Shown here: in pieces, positions 35,970-45,900 of the stretch | How the letters are laid out: every line of letters begins with the position of its first letter | Numbering within the stretch: the first letter of the stretch is position 1 | Source: JANQIV01 sp050117315 | Lineage (GTDB): Bacteria; Bacteroidota; Ignavibacteria; Ignavibacteriales; Melioribacteraceae | NCBI GenBank assembly: GCA_050117315.1 | Contig: JASFMY010000007.1 | Span: 38,566 to 102,565, forward strand | Reading direction: 5' to 3' | Length of the DNA stretch: 64,000 bases | Notes under the pieces: model-generated | The model's database searches: none | What the model was told of the DNA's origin: nothing | What the model saw: the letters and a program-made list of their open reading frames with translations, nothing else | Program-made: the position numbers and the translations under genes

Positions 35970-38792
35970 TTACTTTCTTTTTTTTGCATTAGTCTTTTTT
36001 ACTGCAGCTTTTTTAGTTACTGTTTTTTTTGCGGCTACAGCCGTTTTCTTAACAGGTTTTTTTGTATTTAGTTCCCTAATAGCAGCACGGGCAGCAGCTA
36101 ATCTTGCTATCGGTACTCTAAAAGGTGAACAGCTTACATAATCCAGACCTGTTCTGTGGCAGAATTCAACTGAAGAAGGTTCGCCGCCATGTTCGCCGCA
36201 GATACCTACTTTTAGTCCTTCTCTTGTAGAACGGCCTTTTTGCGTCCCCATTTCCACTAATTGACCAACACCGTTTTGATCTATTTTTTCAAAAGGATCA
36301 GCAGGTAAGATTTCTCTTTCAACGTAACGCGGTAAGAATGAGCCGGCATCGTCACGTGATAAACCAAACGTGGTTTGAGTTAAATCGTTTGTACCAAAGC
36401 TGAAGAATTCCGCTACTTCTGCAATTTGATCTGCAGTTACGGCAGCTCTCGGTAGCTCGATCATTGTCCCAACCATGTATTTAATTTTCTTGCCTTTCTC
36501 TTTGAACACTTCTGCAGCAACTCTTCTAACTATTGCTTCCTGAAGCTTCAGCTCGTTAACATGACCAACTAAAGGAATCATTATTTCAGGACTAACTTTG
36601 ATTCCTTTTTTAGCGGTGTCAACTGCAGCTTCAAAAATTGCTCTTGCCTGCATTTCGGTAATTTCAGGATATGAAACACCTAAACGGCATCCTCTAAATC
36701 CTAACATCGGGTTGAATTCGTGAAGAGCTTCAATTTTGTCTTTTACTTTTTGTACGGAGACATTTAGAGATTTAGCAACTTCTTTTATTTCATGTTCTTC
36801 ATGAGGTAAGAATTCGTGCAAAGGAGGATCAAGTGTTCTAACAGTCACAGGTCTTCCAGCCATGACTTCAAAGATACCTGCAAAATCTTCTCTTTGGTGA
36901 GGAAGTAATTTTGCCAAAGCAGCTTTTCTTTCTTCTTCAGTATCGGACAGAATCATTTCACGTACGGCTAAAATTCTACCGCCGCCGAAGAACATATGCT
37001 CTGTACGGCAAAGCCCAATTCCTTCAGCTCCGAATGCAATTGCGTTTGAAGATTGATCGGGCTGGTCTGCGTTTGTTCTAACTTTCATTGTTCTTGCTTT
37101 GTCAGCCCAGGTCATCAAGTCTTTATAAGTTTTGTAGACGTCGGATTCTTTCGGATCCAATTCTTTTGTAATCAATACTTGAATTACTTCAGATGGTTTA
37201 GTGTGGATTTCGCCAACGATAACTTCTCCAGTTGTTCCGTCGATTGATAAGTAATCGCCTTTTTTAATAACGAAATCTTTATCTTCAACTTTCATTTCAC
37301 CTTTTGCATAGTCAATCAACAAGTTGCCGCAGCCTGCAACACAAACTTTACCCATTTGTCTTGCAACCAAAGCAGCATGTGAGGTCATTCCTCCCCGTGC
37401 AGTTAAGATACCCTGGGAAGCATTCATCCCTTTGATATCTTCAGGTGAAGTTTCAATTCTAACAAGAATTACATTGTTGCCTTTTGCAGCCATTGCTTGA
37501 GCGTCGCTTGCGGTGAAAGCAACTTTACCGCAAGCCGCACCGGGACCCGCGTTCAAGCCTTTTGCAAGTAGTTTGCCGCCTTTTATTGCATTTGTTTTTT
37601 CTTTTACATCAAATATAGGCCTTAATAACTGGTTCAATTGGTCGGGTTCAATTCTCATCAAAGCTTCTTCACGTGAGATTAGTTTTTGTCTTACCATATC
37701 AACAGCCATCTTCACCGCAGCGAAACCTGTTCTTTTACCAACTCTACATTGCAGCATCCAGAGTTTACCTTGCTGAATAGTGAACTCTATATCAAGCATA
37801 TCGTGATAATGGGTTTCCAAAATTTTACGAATGTCGTCTAGTTCTTTATAAAGTTTGGCATCGTCTTTTTTCAATTCTGCGATTGGTTGAGGAGTTCTAA
37901 TACCGGCAACAACGTCTTCGCCTTGTGCGTTGAATAAATATTCTCCGTAGAAAACATTTTCACCTGTAGCAGGGTCACGTGTAAATGCAACGCCTGTACC
38001 GGAATCTTCACCCATGTTGCCGAATACCATTGACTGTACGTTTACAGCAGTACCCCATTCAGCAGGGATGTCGTTCAGTTTTCTGTAAACAATTGCTCTT
38101 TCATTCATCCATGAACCGAATACTGCGCCTATTGCGCCCCATAATTGATCCATTGGTTTTTCCGGGAATGTAATTCCTTTCTTTTCTTTAATGGCAGCTT
38201 TAAATTCTGCAACTAATTCTTTTAAATCTTCGGCAGTAAGATCGGTATCGTTTTCAATTCCTCTTGCATTCTTCTTATTCTCAAGAATTTCTTCAAAAGG
38301 ATCGATTTTTTCTTCTGATTCGGGTTGAAGACCTAAAACAACATCTCCGTACATAGCAACGAATCTTCTGTAAGAATCATAAGCGAATCTCGGGTTGCCT
38401 GTTTTTTCAATTAATGCTTCAACAGTTTCATCATTTAGGCCGAGATTAAGAATGGTATCCATCATTCCAGGCATTGATGCGCGAGCACCGCTTCTAACAG
38501 ATACGAGCAATGGGTTTTTTTTGTCTCCGAATTTTGCACCCATAGTTTTTTCAACTTTTGCCAATGCTTTAAGAACTTGATCCTTTAATTCCTTTGGGTA
38601 CTTTTTTTTGTTTGCATAATAGTAAGTACATACATCAGTAGTGATAGTAAAGCCAGCAGGCACAGGTAAACCGATGTTAACCATTTCAGCAAGGTTAGCA
38701 CCTTTACCGCCTAACAGTTCTTTCATTCCAGCTTTTCCTTCGGCTTTTTTACCGCCGAAAAAATAAACATACTTGGGAGCTTTTTTAGCCAT
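35970..38792 (-). CDS. ppdK: Pyruvate, phosphate dikinase with Lys/Ala tail
   Basis: The 940-residue protein has the PPDK three-domain layout. The N-terminal ATP-grasp domain carries KGANLAEMVNIGLPVPAGFT. The swivelling phosphohistidine domain is GGMTSHAALVARQMGKVCV, with the catalytic His in TSHAA. The C-terminal PEP/pyruvate domain has GICGEHGGEPSSV with its catalytic Cys. It interconverts pyruvate+ATP+Pi with PEP+AMP+PPi. I start at ATG 38792, which has GGAGG 7 bases upstream; the ATG ten codons earlier does not. The last 30 residues are almost only Lys, Ala, Val and Thr, an unusual histone-like tail absent from standard PPDK. Confidence 0.95.
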   Translation of the reverse strand: MAKKAPKYVYFFGGKKAEGKAGMKELLGGKGANLAEMVNIGLPVPAGFTITTDVCTYYYANKKKYPKELKDQVLKALAKVEKTMGAKFGDKKNPLLVSVRSGARASMPGMMDTILNLGLNDETVEALIEKTGNPRFAYDSYRRFVAMYGDVVLGLQPESEEKIDPFEEILENKKNARGIENDTDLTAEDLKELVAEFKAAIKEKKGITFPEKPMDQLWGAIGAVFGSWMNERAIVYRKLNDIPAEWGTAVNVQSMVFGNMGEDSGTGVAFTRDPATGENVFYGEYLFNAQGEDVVAGIRTPQPIAELKKDDAKLYKELDDIRKILETHYHDMLDIEFTIQQGKLWMLQCRVGKRTGFAAVKMAVDMVRQKLISREEALMRIEPDQLNQLLRPIFDVKEKTNAIKGGKLLAKGLNAGPGAACGKVAFTASDAQAMAAKGNNVILVRIETSPEDIKGMNASQGILTARGGMTSHAALVARQMGKVCVAGCGNLLIDYAKGEMKVEDKDFVIKKGDYLSIDGTTGEVIVGEIHTKPSEVIQVLITKELDPKESDVYKTYKDLMTWADKARTMKVRTNADQPDQSSNAIAFGAEGIGLCRTEHMFFGGGRILAVREMILSDTEEERKAALAKLLPHQREDFAGIFEVMAGRPVTVRTLDPPLHEFLPHEEHEIKEVAKSLNVSVQKVKDKIEALHEFNPMLGFRGCRLGVSYPEITEMQARAIFEAAVDTAKKGIKVSPEIMIPLVGHVNELKLQEAIVRRVAAEVFKEKGKKIKYMVGTMIELPRAAVTADQIAEVAEFFSFGTNDLTQTTFGLSRDDAGSFLPRYVEREILPADPFEKIDQNGVGQLVEMGTQKGRSTREGLKVGICGEHGGEPSSVEFCHRTGLDYVSCSPFRVPIARLAAARAAIRELNTKKPVKKTAVAAKKTVTKKAAVKKTNAKKRK

Positions 38793-38811
38793 TAAGATCC
38801 TCCGATTTTTT

Positions 38812-39861
38812 TTAGTGTTCATAAATACGTTTTATATGATTGTAAAAATTTTCTCCTTCTTCAAAATCTATTTCTATTTTTAGATAATAGATGTCAATAT
38901 CGTCAAGTTCATTGGAATACTTAGAAAGCTTGACCGCATCTTTCTGTGTTGTTAATACAGAGTGAGAGTTTGTGCTGTAAAATTGCTTTCTTATCAGTTG
39001 AACTTCTTTGTTGCTGTATTTTTGATGATCTCTAAACAAAAGCTTGTTGCTGAAATTAATTCTATTCTCTTCCAGAACCTTTAAAAACGAAAACGGTTTT
39101 GCAATACCGCAAACTATAAGGCTTTTTTGTCCTTCGAATTCGTTCAATGTAAAATGTTCGTTTGTCTTTAAATCATAAATTCCGGTAGTTTTGTAAAAAC
39201 AGTGAATTACTTTTTTGCCTTCGAAATATTTAGAAAGCTTTGCCGGAATTTCTCTTTTGTTATTAAACTTCCTGTTTATTACAATGACGTCCGCCCTGTT
39301 TATTGACGCAAATCCTTCACGCATATTTCCAAGAGGAAGAGGTTTCTGTTTTATGCTTCCGGTTTGGTGAAGAAATCTCTGATCCATCATTAGGATGTTT
39401 AAATCTCTCTTAATCCACCTGTGCTGGTATGCGTCGTCAAGAATAATTGTATCAATATCGGTTTCCTTTAAAAATCTTTTTGCTCCTTCAACTCTTCTTT
39501 CGCATACAGCAGAAGGTACTTTACAGTCGGAAGCTGCCATATACATTTCATCGCTGCTTTGGTCAACCGAAACCAGCAGTGTTTCTTCATTTGAAACTAG
39601 TAGATAACCTTTTGTATTTCTTCCGTAGCCTCTTGAAAGTATACCGGGTTTTTTCCCCAATTTCTGCAGGAGTTTGGTTACTGCAATAACAGCAGGTGTT
39701 TTGCCTGATCCGCCGACAGTGAGGTTGCCTATTGAAATAACTTTTGCATCAACTTTTGTTGTTTTTAAAAATCCTTTGTCAAACAAGTAATTTCTTAGGT
39801 TTATAATCACTTTGTAAAGAAATACAGTTGGTGATAATATGATTCTAATAAGTTTTAGCAA
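38812..39861 (-). CDS. lpxK: Tetraacyldisaccharide 4'-kinase
   Basis: The 349-residue protein has a short N-terminal membrane segment (residues 1-20) and the Walker A SIGNLTVGGSGKTPAVIAV. ILSRGYGRNTKG and IILDDAYQHRWIKRDLNIL carry the catalytic Asp region. It phosphorylates the 4' position of the lipid A disaccharide, using the product of LpxB two genes upstream. It overlaps the acyltransferase gene by 7 bases and is 19 bases before ppdK. Confidence 0.95.
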   Translation of the reverse strand: MLKLIRIILSPTVFLYKVIINLRNYLFDKGFLKTTKVDAKVISIGNLTVGGSGKTPAVIAVTKLLQKLGKKPGILSRGYGRNTKGYLLVSNEETLLVSVDQSSDEMYMAASDCKVPSAVCERRVEGAKRFLKETDIDTIILDDAYQHRWIKRDLNILMMDQRFLHQTGSIKQKPLPLGNMREGFASINRADVIVINRKFNNKREIPAKLSKYFEGKKVIHCFYKTTGIYDLKTNEHFTLNEFEGQKSLIVCGIAKPFSFLKVLEENRINFSNKLLFRDHQKYSNKEVQLIRKQFYSTNSHSVLTTQKDAVKLSKYSNELDDIDIYYLKIEIDFEEGENFYNHIKRIYEH

Positions 39862-40514
39862 TACTTTTGGGCTTCCTTTTCTAATTCCATTAATGTACTT
39901 TCACACTCATCTATTTTAAGTGTGGTTTCATTATATGATAAATTATCATCAACATATATAGGATCGGAAAAGACGAGAACAGATTTTGAAAACAATTTAG
40001 GTATCTCAAATTTGTCCCAGCTTTTTAATACATATTTTTTTCCATTATAAACGCCGACCATTATGATCGGGATCTGAGTTTTCTTTGCAGTTATAACAGC
40101 TCCTGCTTTCATTTTATAAATAGGTCCGGTCGGTCCGTCCGGTGTTATTGCAACACACTTTTTGCTGTTTGCTTTTGTCAATATTTCATCTAATGCTTCC
40201 TTACCACCCGCATGGCTTGAGCCTCTTGATACATCGTATTTCCACTTCTTAAGAAGATTAGCCAGGATATCCCCGTCTTTACTTCTGCTTACCAGAGCGG
40301 AAAAATTCTTTTTCCTATTAATGTACCACGGCATCAGCATTTTACCGTGCCAAAAAGCAAATACATAATTTTTATTCTGTTTTTCAAGTCCGGCAACCGC
40401 TTCTTCATTTATTTTTATGACTTTTAATGTTTTGCACAGTAGTGCAGTAATATAATACAGAAATTTATTTCCGATAAATCGTAAAGTATTTCGTTTAATT
40501 TCTTTCAGCTTCAT
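39855..40514 (-). CDS. Lysophospholipid acyltransferase-like (DUF374)
   Basis: The 219-residue protein has the LPLAT-type active site NYVFAFWHGKMLMPWY, where the usual HxxxxD is the HGKMLMPW form of the DUF374 branch. VSRSKDGDILANLLKKWKY and ITPDGPTGPIYKMKAGAVIT complete the family pattern. DUF374 proteins lie within lpx clusters and probably acylate a lipid A precursor or other lipid. It overlaps lpxB by 20 bases and lpxK by 7, so it is translationally coupled to lipid A synthesis. Confidence 0.85.
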   Translation of the reverse strand: MKLKEIKRNTLRFIGNKFLYYITALLCKTLKVIKINEEAVAGLEKQNKNYVFAFWHGKMLMPWYINRKKNFSALVSRSKDGDILANLLKKWKYDVSRGSSHAGGKEALDEILTKANSKKCVAITPDGPTGPIYKMKAGAVITAKKTQIPIIMVGVYNGKKYVLKSWDKFEIPKLFSKSVLVFSDPIYVDDNLSYNETTLKIDECESTLMELEKEAQKYC

Positions 40515-41640
40515 AAAGTGTGTTAAAAATAATTTCAGCCGCTCTTTTTGACGGATTTCCGCCCTGCAATTTCTCTTTAATTATTCTGAGCTTATTTTTT
40601 ACCGAATGATAGAGTAAACTGTTAAGCAGTATTTTTCTGCTCTCCGAGATAATCTTTTGTTCATGTACGTCATCCTGGATCAGCTCGGGAACTATTGTTT
40701 CCCCGGCAACGATATTTGCCATCGCAATATTATTAACCTTTATTAGGGACTTCCCGATTAAATACGTCAGCCTACTCGTATTGTAAACAACTATAAAAGG
40801 TAGTTGAAAAACTCCAGCCTCAATGGTAGATGTACCGGATTTTATAATTCCAAAATGCGAATGTTTTAATAAATCATAGTTCATGTTCTTGATGACTTTA
40901 AAAGAGAAGCTGTTTTTATAATAATCAAAAATTTTTTCGTCAATGTTTTCGGAGCAGGCAACTACTACCTGCAAGTTAAATTCGTTAGATAGTTTATCCG
41001 CCGCTTTAATGCATTCAGGAAATATTTTTATTATTTCCTGTTTCCTGCTTCCCGGCATTAAAAGCAAAATCTCTTTGTCTTTTTCGAGATTAAGATTGTC
41101 AAACAATTCTTCTTCTGATTGGAATTGATAATTGTTTATTCTATCAATCAACGGGTGACCTACATACTCTGAATCAATACCTGCGCTTTTATACATTTCA
41201 TCTTCAAAAGGGAAGATCACAATCATTTTATCAATTATTTTTTTGATCTTTTGTATCCGGCCTTTGCCCCATGCCCATATCTGGGGTGATATGTAATAAA
41301 TTAATTTTTTCTTCAACTTTTTGAATTTTTTCGCAATACTCAAATTGAATCCGGGATAATCAATTAGTATAATCGAATCAATATTTTTTTCTTTTACAAT
41401 TTCCAACAATCTTTTCTGTACTTTTTTTATAAACGGGATATGTTTTATAACCTCCGCAAAACCGAGAAAAGCCATATCCTTAATATGGTATTCTGCATTC
41501 ATGCCGGCTTCAATCATTTTATCTCCGCCTATCCCGTGTATCTCAATCCCGTTATCTAAATTTTTAATCTCTTTAATTAAAGAAGCTCCGTGCAAATCGC
41601 CGGATGCTTCACCGGCTATAATCATTAATTTTTTAGACAC
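40495..41640 (-). CDS. lpxB: Lipid-A-disaccharide synthase
   Basis: The 381-residue GT-B (GT19) enzyme starts LMIIAGEASGDLHGASLI, the LpxB hallmark. It continues with IHGIGGDKMIEAGM, MAFLGFAEVIKHIPFI, LIDYPGFNLSIAKKFK, YISPQIWAWGKGRIQKIK and LLLMPGSRKQEI. It joins UDP-diacylglucosamine with lipid X to make the lipid A disaccharide. The neighbouring lpxK and acyltransferase form the same pathway, so this cell has a Gram-negative outer membrane with lipid A. Confidence 0.97.
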   Translation of the reverse strand: MSKKLMIIAGEASGDLHGASLIKEIKNLDNGIEIHGIGGDKMIEAGMNAEYHIKDMAFLGFAEVIKHIPFIKKVQKRLLEIVKEKNIDSIILIDYPGFNLSIAKKFKKLKKKLIYYISPQIWAWGKGRIQKIKKIIDKMIVIFPFEDEMYKSAGIDSEYVGHPLIDRINNYQFQSEEELFDNLNLEKDKEILLLMPGSRKQEIIKIFPECIKAADKLSNEFNLQVVVACSENIDEKIFDYYKNSFSFKVIKNMNYDLLKHSHFGIIKSGTSTIEAGVFQLPFIVVYNTSRLTYLIGKSLIKVNNIAMANIVAGETIVPELIQDDVHEQKIISESRKILLNSLLYHSVKNKLRIIKEKLQGGNPSKRAAEIIFNTLYEAERN

Positions 41641-42224
41641 TATACACCTAAAAGATATAATACGAGTAAAATTATACCGACTGAAGAAAATGCCTGTAAT
41701 GTTCTCCGCTCCGATTTTAATCCCGCATCAAGTTTAAAAGGCGGCTGCTCAATTTTATCATTTTTGTACGGTGTAAACCGTGGAATAAGCCTCGGAACAT
41801 TATTAAAATATTTTTCGTAATCTGCGTCGAATGTTTTTCGTAAATATTTTTCTTCTTCGGAAATTATAACGCTATACTGCCAGTAAAAGAAAATCAAAGC
41901 TAACAATTGCAGATAAGGGTACAGAGCCATGGACATAATTCCAATTCCCAGGTACAAAGTAATGTTGCCTACGTAAAGCGGGTTCCTGACGTATGCGAAC
42001 GGGCCGCTAATAATTAAATAAGTGCCGCCCACTTTTCCCGTAGTTCGTGTTTCGCTACCGGCGTAGCAGACTCCCCACAGTCGTATCAATTCTCCAATTG
42101 AAGCAACAGCAAATCCTACAATCAAACTTGCCGCGTTTGCTTCCTGGAAAATCAGCATCAAAATTAAGAACGGTATCGGCGTATAACTTCTATAATTAAA
42201 AATCTTTGTTGCAAAATTTTTCAT
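41640..42224 (-). CDS. Isoprenylcysteine carboxyl methyltransferase-like membrane protein
   Basis: The 194-residue protein has about four to five membrane helices. The ICMT/PEMT-type C-terminal motif reads YLIISGPFAYVRNPLYVGNI, then YWQYSVIISEEEKYLRKTFD and ADYEKYFNNVPRLIPRF. In this family the region binds SAM and a lipid-like acceptor. Bacterial members methylate unknown lipids or alkylated acids. It is coupled to lpxB by a one-base overlap, suggesting a lipid substrate, but that is inference. Confidence 0.82.
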   Translation of the reverse strand: MKNFATKIFNYRSYTPIPFLILMLIFQEANAASLIVGFAVASIGELIRLWGVCYAGSETRTTGKVGGTYLIISGPFAYVRNPLYVGNITLYLGIGIMSMALYPYLQLLALIFFYWQYSVIISEEEKYLRKTFDADYEKYFNNVPRLIPRFTPYKNDKIEQPPFKLDAGLKSERRTLQAFSSVGIILLVLYLLGV

Positions 42225-42227
42225 CTA

Positions 42228-42956
42228 CTAACCCTGCATGTAAACTTCGTTTCTTTTTAACTGTGCCTGATGGCGTTTCTTTAACCGTTTCTTTTTTCTT
42301 AAATCTTCTATTCTCGGCATAACATCGTCAAAGTTTTTGAAAGGGAAATATGAGATCCTATTTTCTTCGCAAAATTTCAGCAGCGAGTTTTTGGCAAATA
42401 TAAAATCGCAGTACTGCGCCGGGCATGTATCAGACCATCCGTCGCCAATGTAGATGGTGTAATCGCTATCACTTGATGAGGACAGAATATGGTTCCTTTT
42501 ACAGTTTGCACACATGCCGCATTCTTCATCGGTATAATCGAAAGCCGGTATTAAATTGTTGTCGATAAAATTGATCCTATTTGAGAACTTTGTTATATAG
42601 TCCAAATTTTCTCTTTCCAGGATTCTATTAATATAGTAATCGAGCCCGTCGCTTAAGATTGATAATTCAAAACCATTGTCTCTGCAATAGTCTACAAATA
42701 CTTTGAAGCTCTGATCAATATCCATTGAATCAAGATATTTATCAAACGAGTTTTTATCAAAATCCGTAATAGTTTTGCAAAGCAATTGCCAGGTTTGTAT
42801 TGAACTGATTTCTCGATCTATCCATTTTTGAATAATGTTGTTTGCTTCCGCTTCGTCGCCAAACTCTATAAATATAGCTTCGCCGACATCCACCTGTGTT
42901 ATTGTGCCGTCGAAATCAACAAATATTTTAAATGTTCTTTCTTCGTTCTCAAACAT
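42228..42956 (-). CDS. HAD-IB phosphatase, MtnX-like
   Basis: The 242-residue protein has the HAD motif I FKIFVDFDGTITQVDVGEAI, with both catalytic Asp residues, the motif II region ELSILSDGLDYYI, and motif III/IV IYIGDGWSDTCPAQYCD. A CGMCANCKR cluster (about residues 140-150) could bind zinc and is typical of the MtnX-like branch. MtnX acts in methionine salvage, but no other salvage gene is near, so it may instead be a phosphoserine-type or lipid-linked phosphatase. The C terminus is very basic. Confidence 0.8.
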   Translation of the reverse strand: MFENEERTFKIFVDFDGTITQVDVGEAIFIEFGDEAEANNIIQKWIDREISSIQTWQLLCKTITDFDKNSFDKYLDSMDIDQSFKVFVDYCRDNGFELSILSDGLDYYINRILERENLDYITKFSNRINFIDNNLIPAFDYTDEECGMCANCKRNHILSSSSDSDYTIYIGDGWSDTCPAQYCDFIFAKNSLLKFCEENRISYFPFKNFDDVMPRIEDLRKKKRLKKRHQAQLKRNEVYMQG

Positions 42957-42958
42957 AA

Positions 42959-45900
42959 CTAAACGTGTACCTCTTCGTTAAATTGCACTGCCGCAAGTTT
43001 TGAAATCCCTTCTTCCTGCATTGTAACCCCGTATAAGTTCTGTCCGGATTCCATTGTTCTTTTATTGTGAGTTACTATTATAAACTGTGTGCTTTTGCTG
43101 AATTCTTTTAACAACTTTGTAAACCTGTCGATGTTTGCGTCGTCTAGCGGAGCATCAACTTCGTCGAGAATACAGAAAGGGCTTGGCTTAACAAGATAAA
43201 TGGCGAACAATAATGCTGTTGCCGTCAAAGTTTTTTCTCCCCCGGAAAGAAGTTCAATTGAAGTAGGACGCTTGCCTTTCGGTTTAGCCATAATTTCAAT
43301 TTTTGCTTCAAGCGGATCTTTGTCTTCTTCAAGGTTTAAGTCCGCTTCGTCCCCGGGATTAAACAATGTTTGAAATATTCTTATAAAATTCTGTCTTATT
43401 TCTGCGAAGGTATCCATGAATAGTTTCTGGGCAGTTTCATTTATTTCACCGATTGTTTTAACAAGGTCTTTTTCGGATTCTATTAAATCGTTTCTCTGTT
43501 TTTGAAGAAACTCCATTCTCTCTTTTTCTTCTTCGAATTCGGTATACGCAAGAGAGTTTATAGGACCGAGATTTTTTATTTTTTCTTTTAACCCGTGTAC
43601 TTCATTTTTTCTTTCATCAAAGTTAAAAGTGTCAAGGTCGTCGAATTCTTTATAGGTTATATCAATTGCATAGTTTTCTTTGATGTGTTCCTGGATATTC
43701 ACAAGCTTGAAATTTGCTTCACTAATTTTAATATCAATATTATGAATCCGGTCTGATATTTCTTCTCTTTGTTTTCTAATTGCCTTTAGGTCGCTTTCAA
43801 AATTTGATGCTTCCGCTTTAAAAGTTTTTAATTCATTTTCTATATCGGTTGCTTCGGCAACAATTGATTTTTTTTCTTCATTATTTTCTTCAAGTTCTTC
43901 GGTTATTAAATCGAGCTTTCCGCTGATCTCTTCAATTTCTCTTTCAGCATTTGTAATATCGTTATTTCTTTTCTGGATATTATTTTTAATGCTTTCAATA
44001 TTTTGGTTGGAACTTTTAATCGAGTTGTTTGAATTTTCCAGAAGCCCTTTTGATCTTTCCAGGTCTACTTTAATAGAGTTTTGATCTTCAATTAATTTGT
44101 TATAATGATTCTCAAATTCTTTTAAGTTGTTTTCTGCGGTGTTTAACTTTTCGTCAATGTCGGATTTATTGGTTTTCTCTATTTCAAATTCATGCTGCAG
44201 GTTTTCTATGTCTTTATAAATAGCGTTTTCTTCTTCAATAAATTCTTTTATTTGATTTTGAGCTTTTTCAATTTCTTCATCGTATTTTTTCTTTTCAAAT
44301 TCAAGCTGGGAGATTTGTTTATCTATATTATTTAAATCCGTTTGTATTATCCTGCTCTGATCGGAAATGGTTTTAAGGTCAATCCCGGCTATCACGGTTT
44401 CTGTTTCTTTAATCTCGCCACTTATGGAATTAACTTTTCCTTCCACAACCGGATATTCTTTATTTAGTAGCTCTAAATCTTTTTTTCTTCCAAGAATGGT
44501 TTGATCTTTTTGGGGAGCTGATCCGGCTACGACTTCTCCGTTACTTTTAATTAAGTCGCCGTTAAGAGAGACAAAATCAAAATCCCGGTACTTTGAATGC
44601 AGTTTTACTGCGGAGTTGAAATCATTTACTATTACAGTATTGAATAATATTTTTTTGAAGTAGGGTTTCCATTTTGCGGCAGACTTAATGCTTTTGGACG
44701 CCCAGTTAACGAAACTTTTTTCCTCTTCTAATTTCTTTATTTTTCTTTTAATCCTGAACTGCATCATTTTTTCAAACAAGGATCTTCTGCCGTTATTTTC
44801 AGATTCCATTAAATAGAATGATGCCTTGCCGAGTTCATTATCTTTTAGATGTTTAATGGCGCTGTTCAGGTCTTTAATATCGTGTATCAGAATATCATTA
44901 AGCACGTTAACCAAAGCAGCTTCAAGAGCAAATTTATATTTATCGTCCGCTTCACCAACATCTGCTATTAACGTTTTTTCTTTGCTTGTCCATTCTTCAT
45001 CTTGAATTAAACTTTTTGAACCCTTTGAAACACCTTCTAGATTATTAAGCAGTGTTTGAAGAAATTCGATTTTGTTTTTGAGATCGTTCAAAAGGCCTTT
45101 TTCTTTTAATTCTTTTTCTTTTAATGAAGCAAGTTTCTTTTCAAGGTTTTCTTTTTCTTCCTGTTTCTGATTATAGAGCTTTTCGTTTTCCCTGTATTTT
45201 TTTTCTTCTTCTTCTTTTTCAACGGAGAGTTCTTCCAAATAACCCACTGTTTTGGCAATGTCGTTTGTAGTAGTCTGAATTTTATCGTTAAGCTTTTGAA
45301 CATTGCTTTTAGCTTTATCAACTGCTCCCTGTAAGCTCTTGAGTTTGTTTTCTTTCTCGTTTAATATTTTGTAGATTTCAAGGGAATTTTCGCGGTGGTC
45401 GTTTAATATGGAGCGCTTGTTATTTACTTCTTCTCTTGAAGATTCTATTTTTTCGGAGTTCTCGGAAATCAATTGTTCTTTGGATTCAATTGCTCTTAAA
45501 AACTCTTCAATCTTATCCTTGTTTATTCTAATTGTTTCTTCGTTTTCTACAATTTGGTTTTGAAAATCTTCGATGTCGTTTTTGTACTTGTCAATATTTG
45601 ACTCAAGCGAGTTCATCCTTTCTTCGGATACGGAAATTGTTTTCTGTTTTTCATAAATTTTATCATTCAGAGCAGAGATTTCATTTCGTTTGCCGTACAA
45701 ATTTCTTTCAACTTCCGAGATGTTGCTCCTTATTTCATCAAGCCGTTCTTCTATAGTTTTTGAATTGTTGTCTATTTCCGCTTTTCTATCTGTAAGCGAT
45801 ATTTCACTTTCTTCCAATTCTTTTTTTGATTTTGTAAAAAGCGAATATTCTCTTTCGGATAAGTCAATTTCCTTTTCTCTTAAAATTGTCTGGTACTGGT

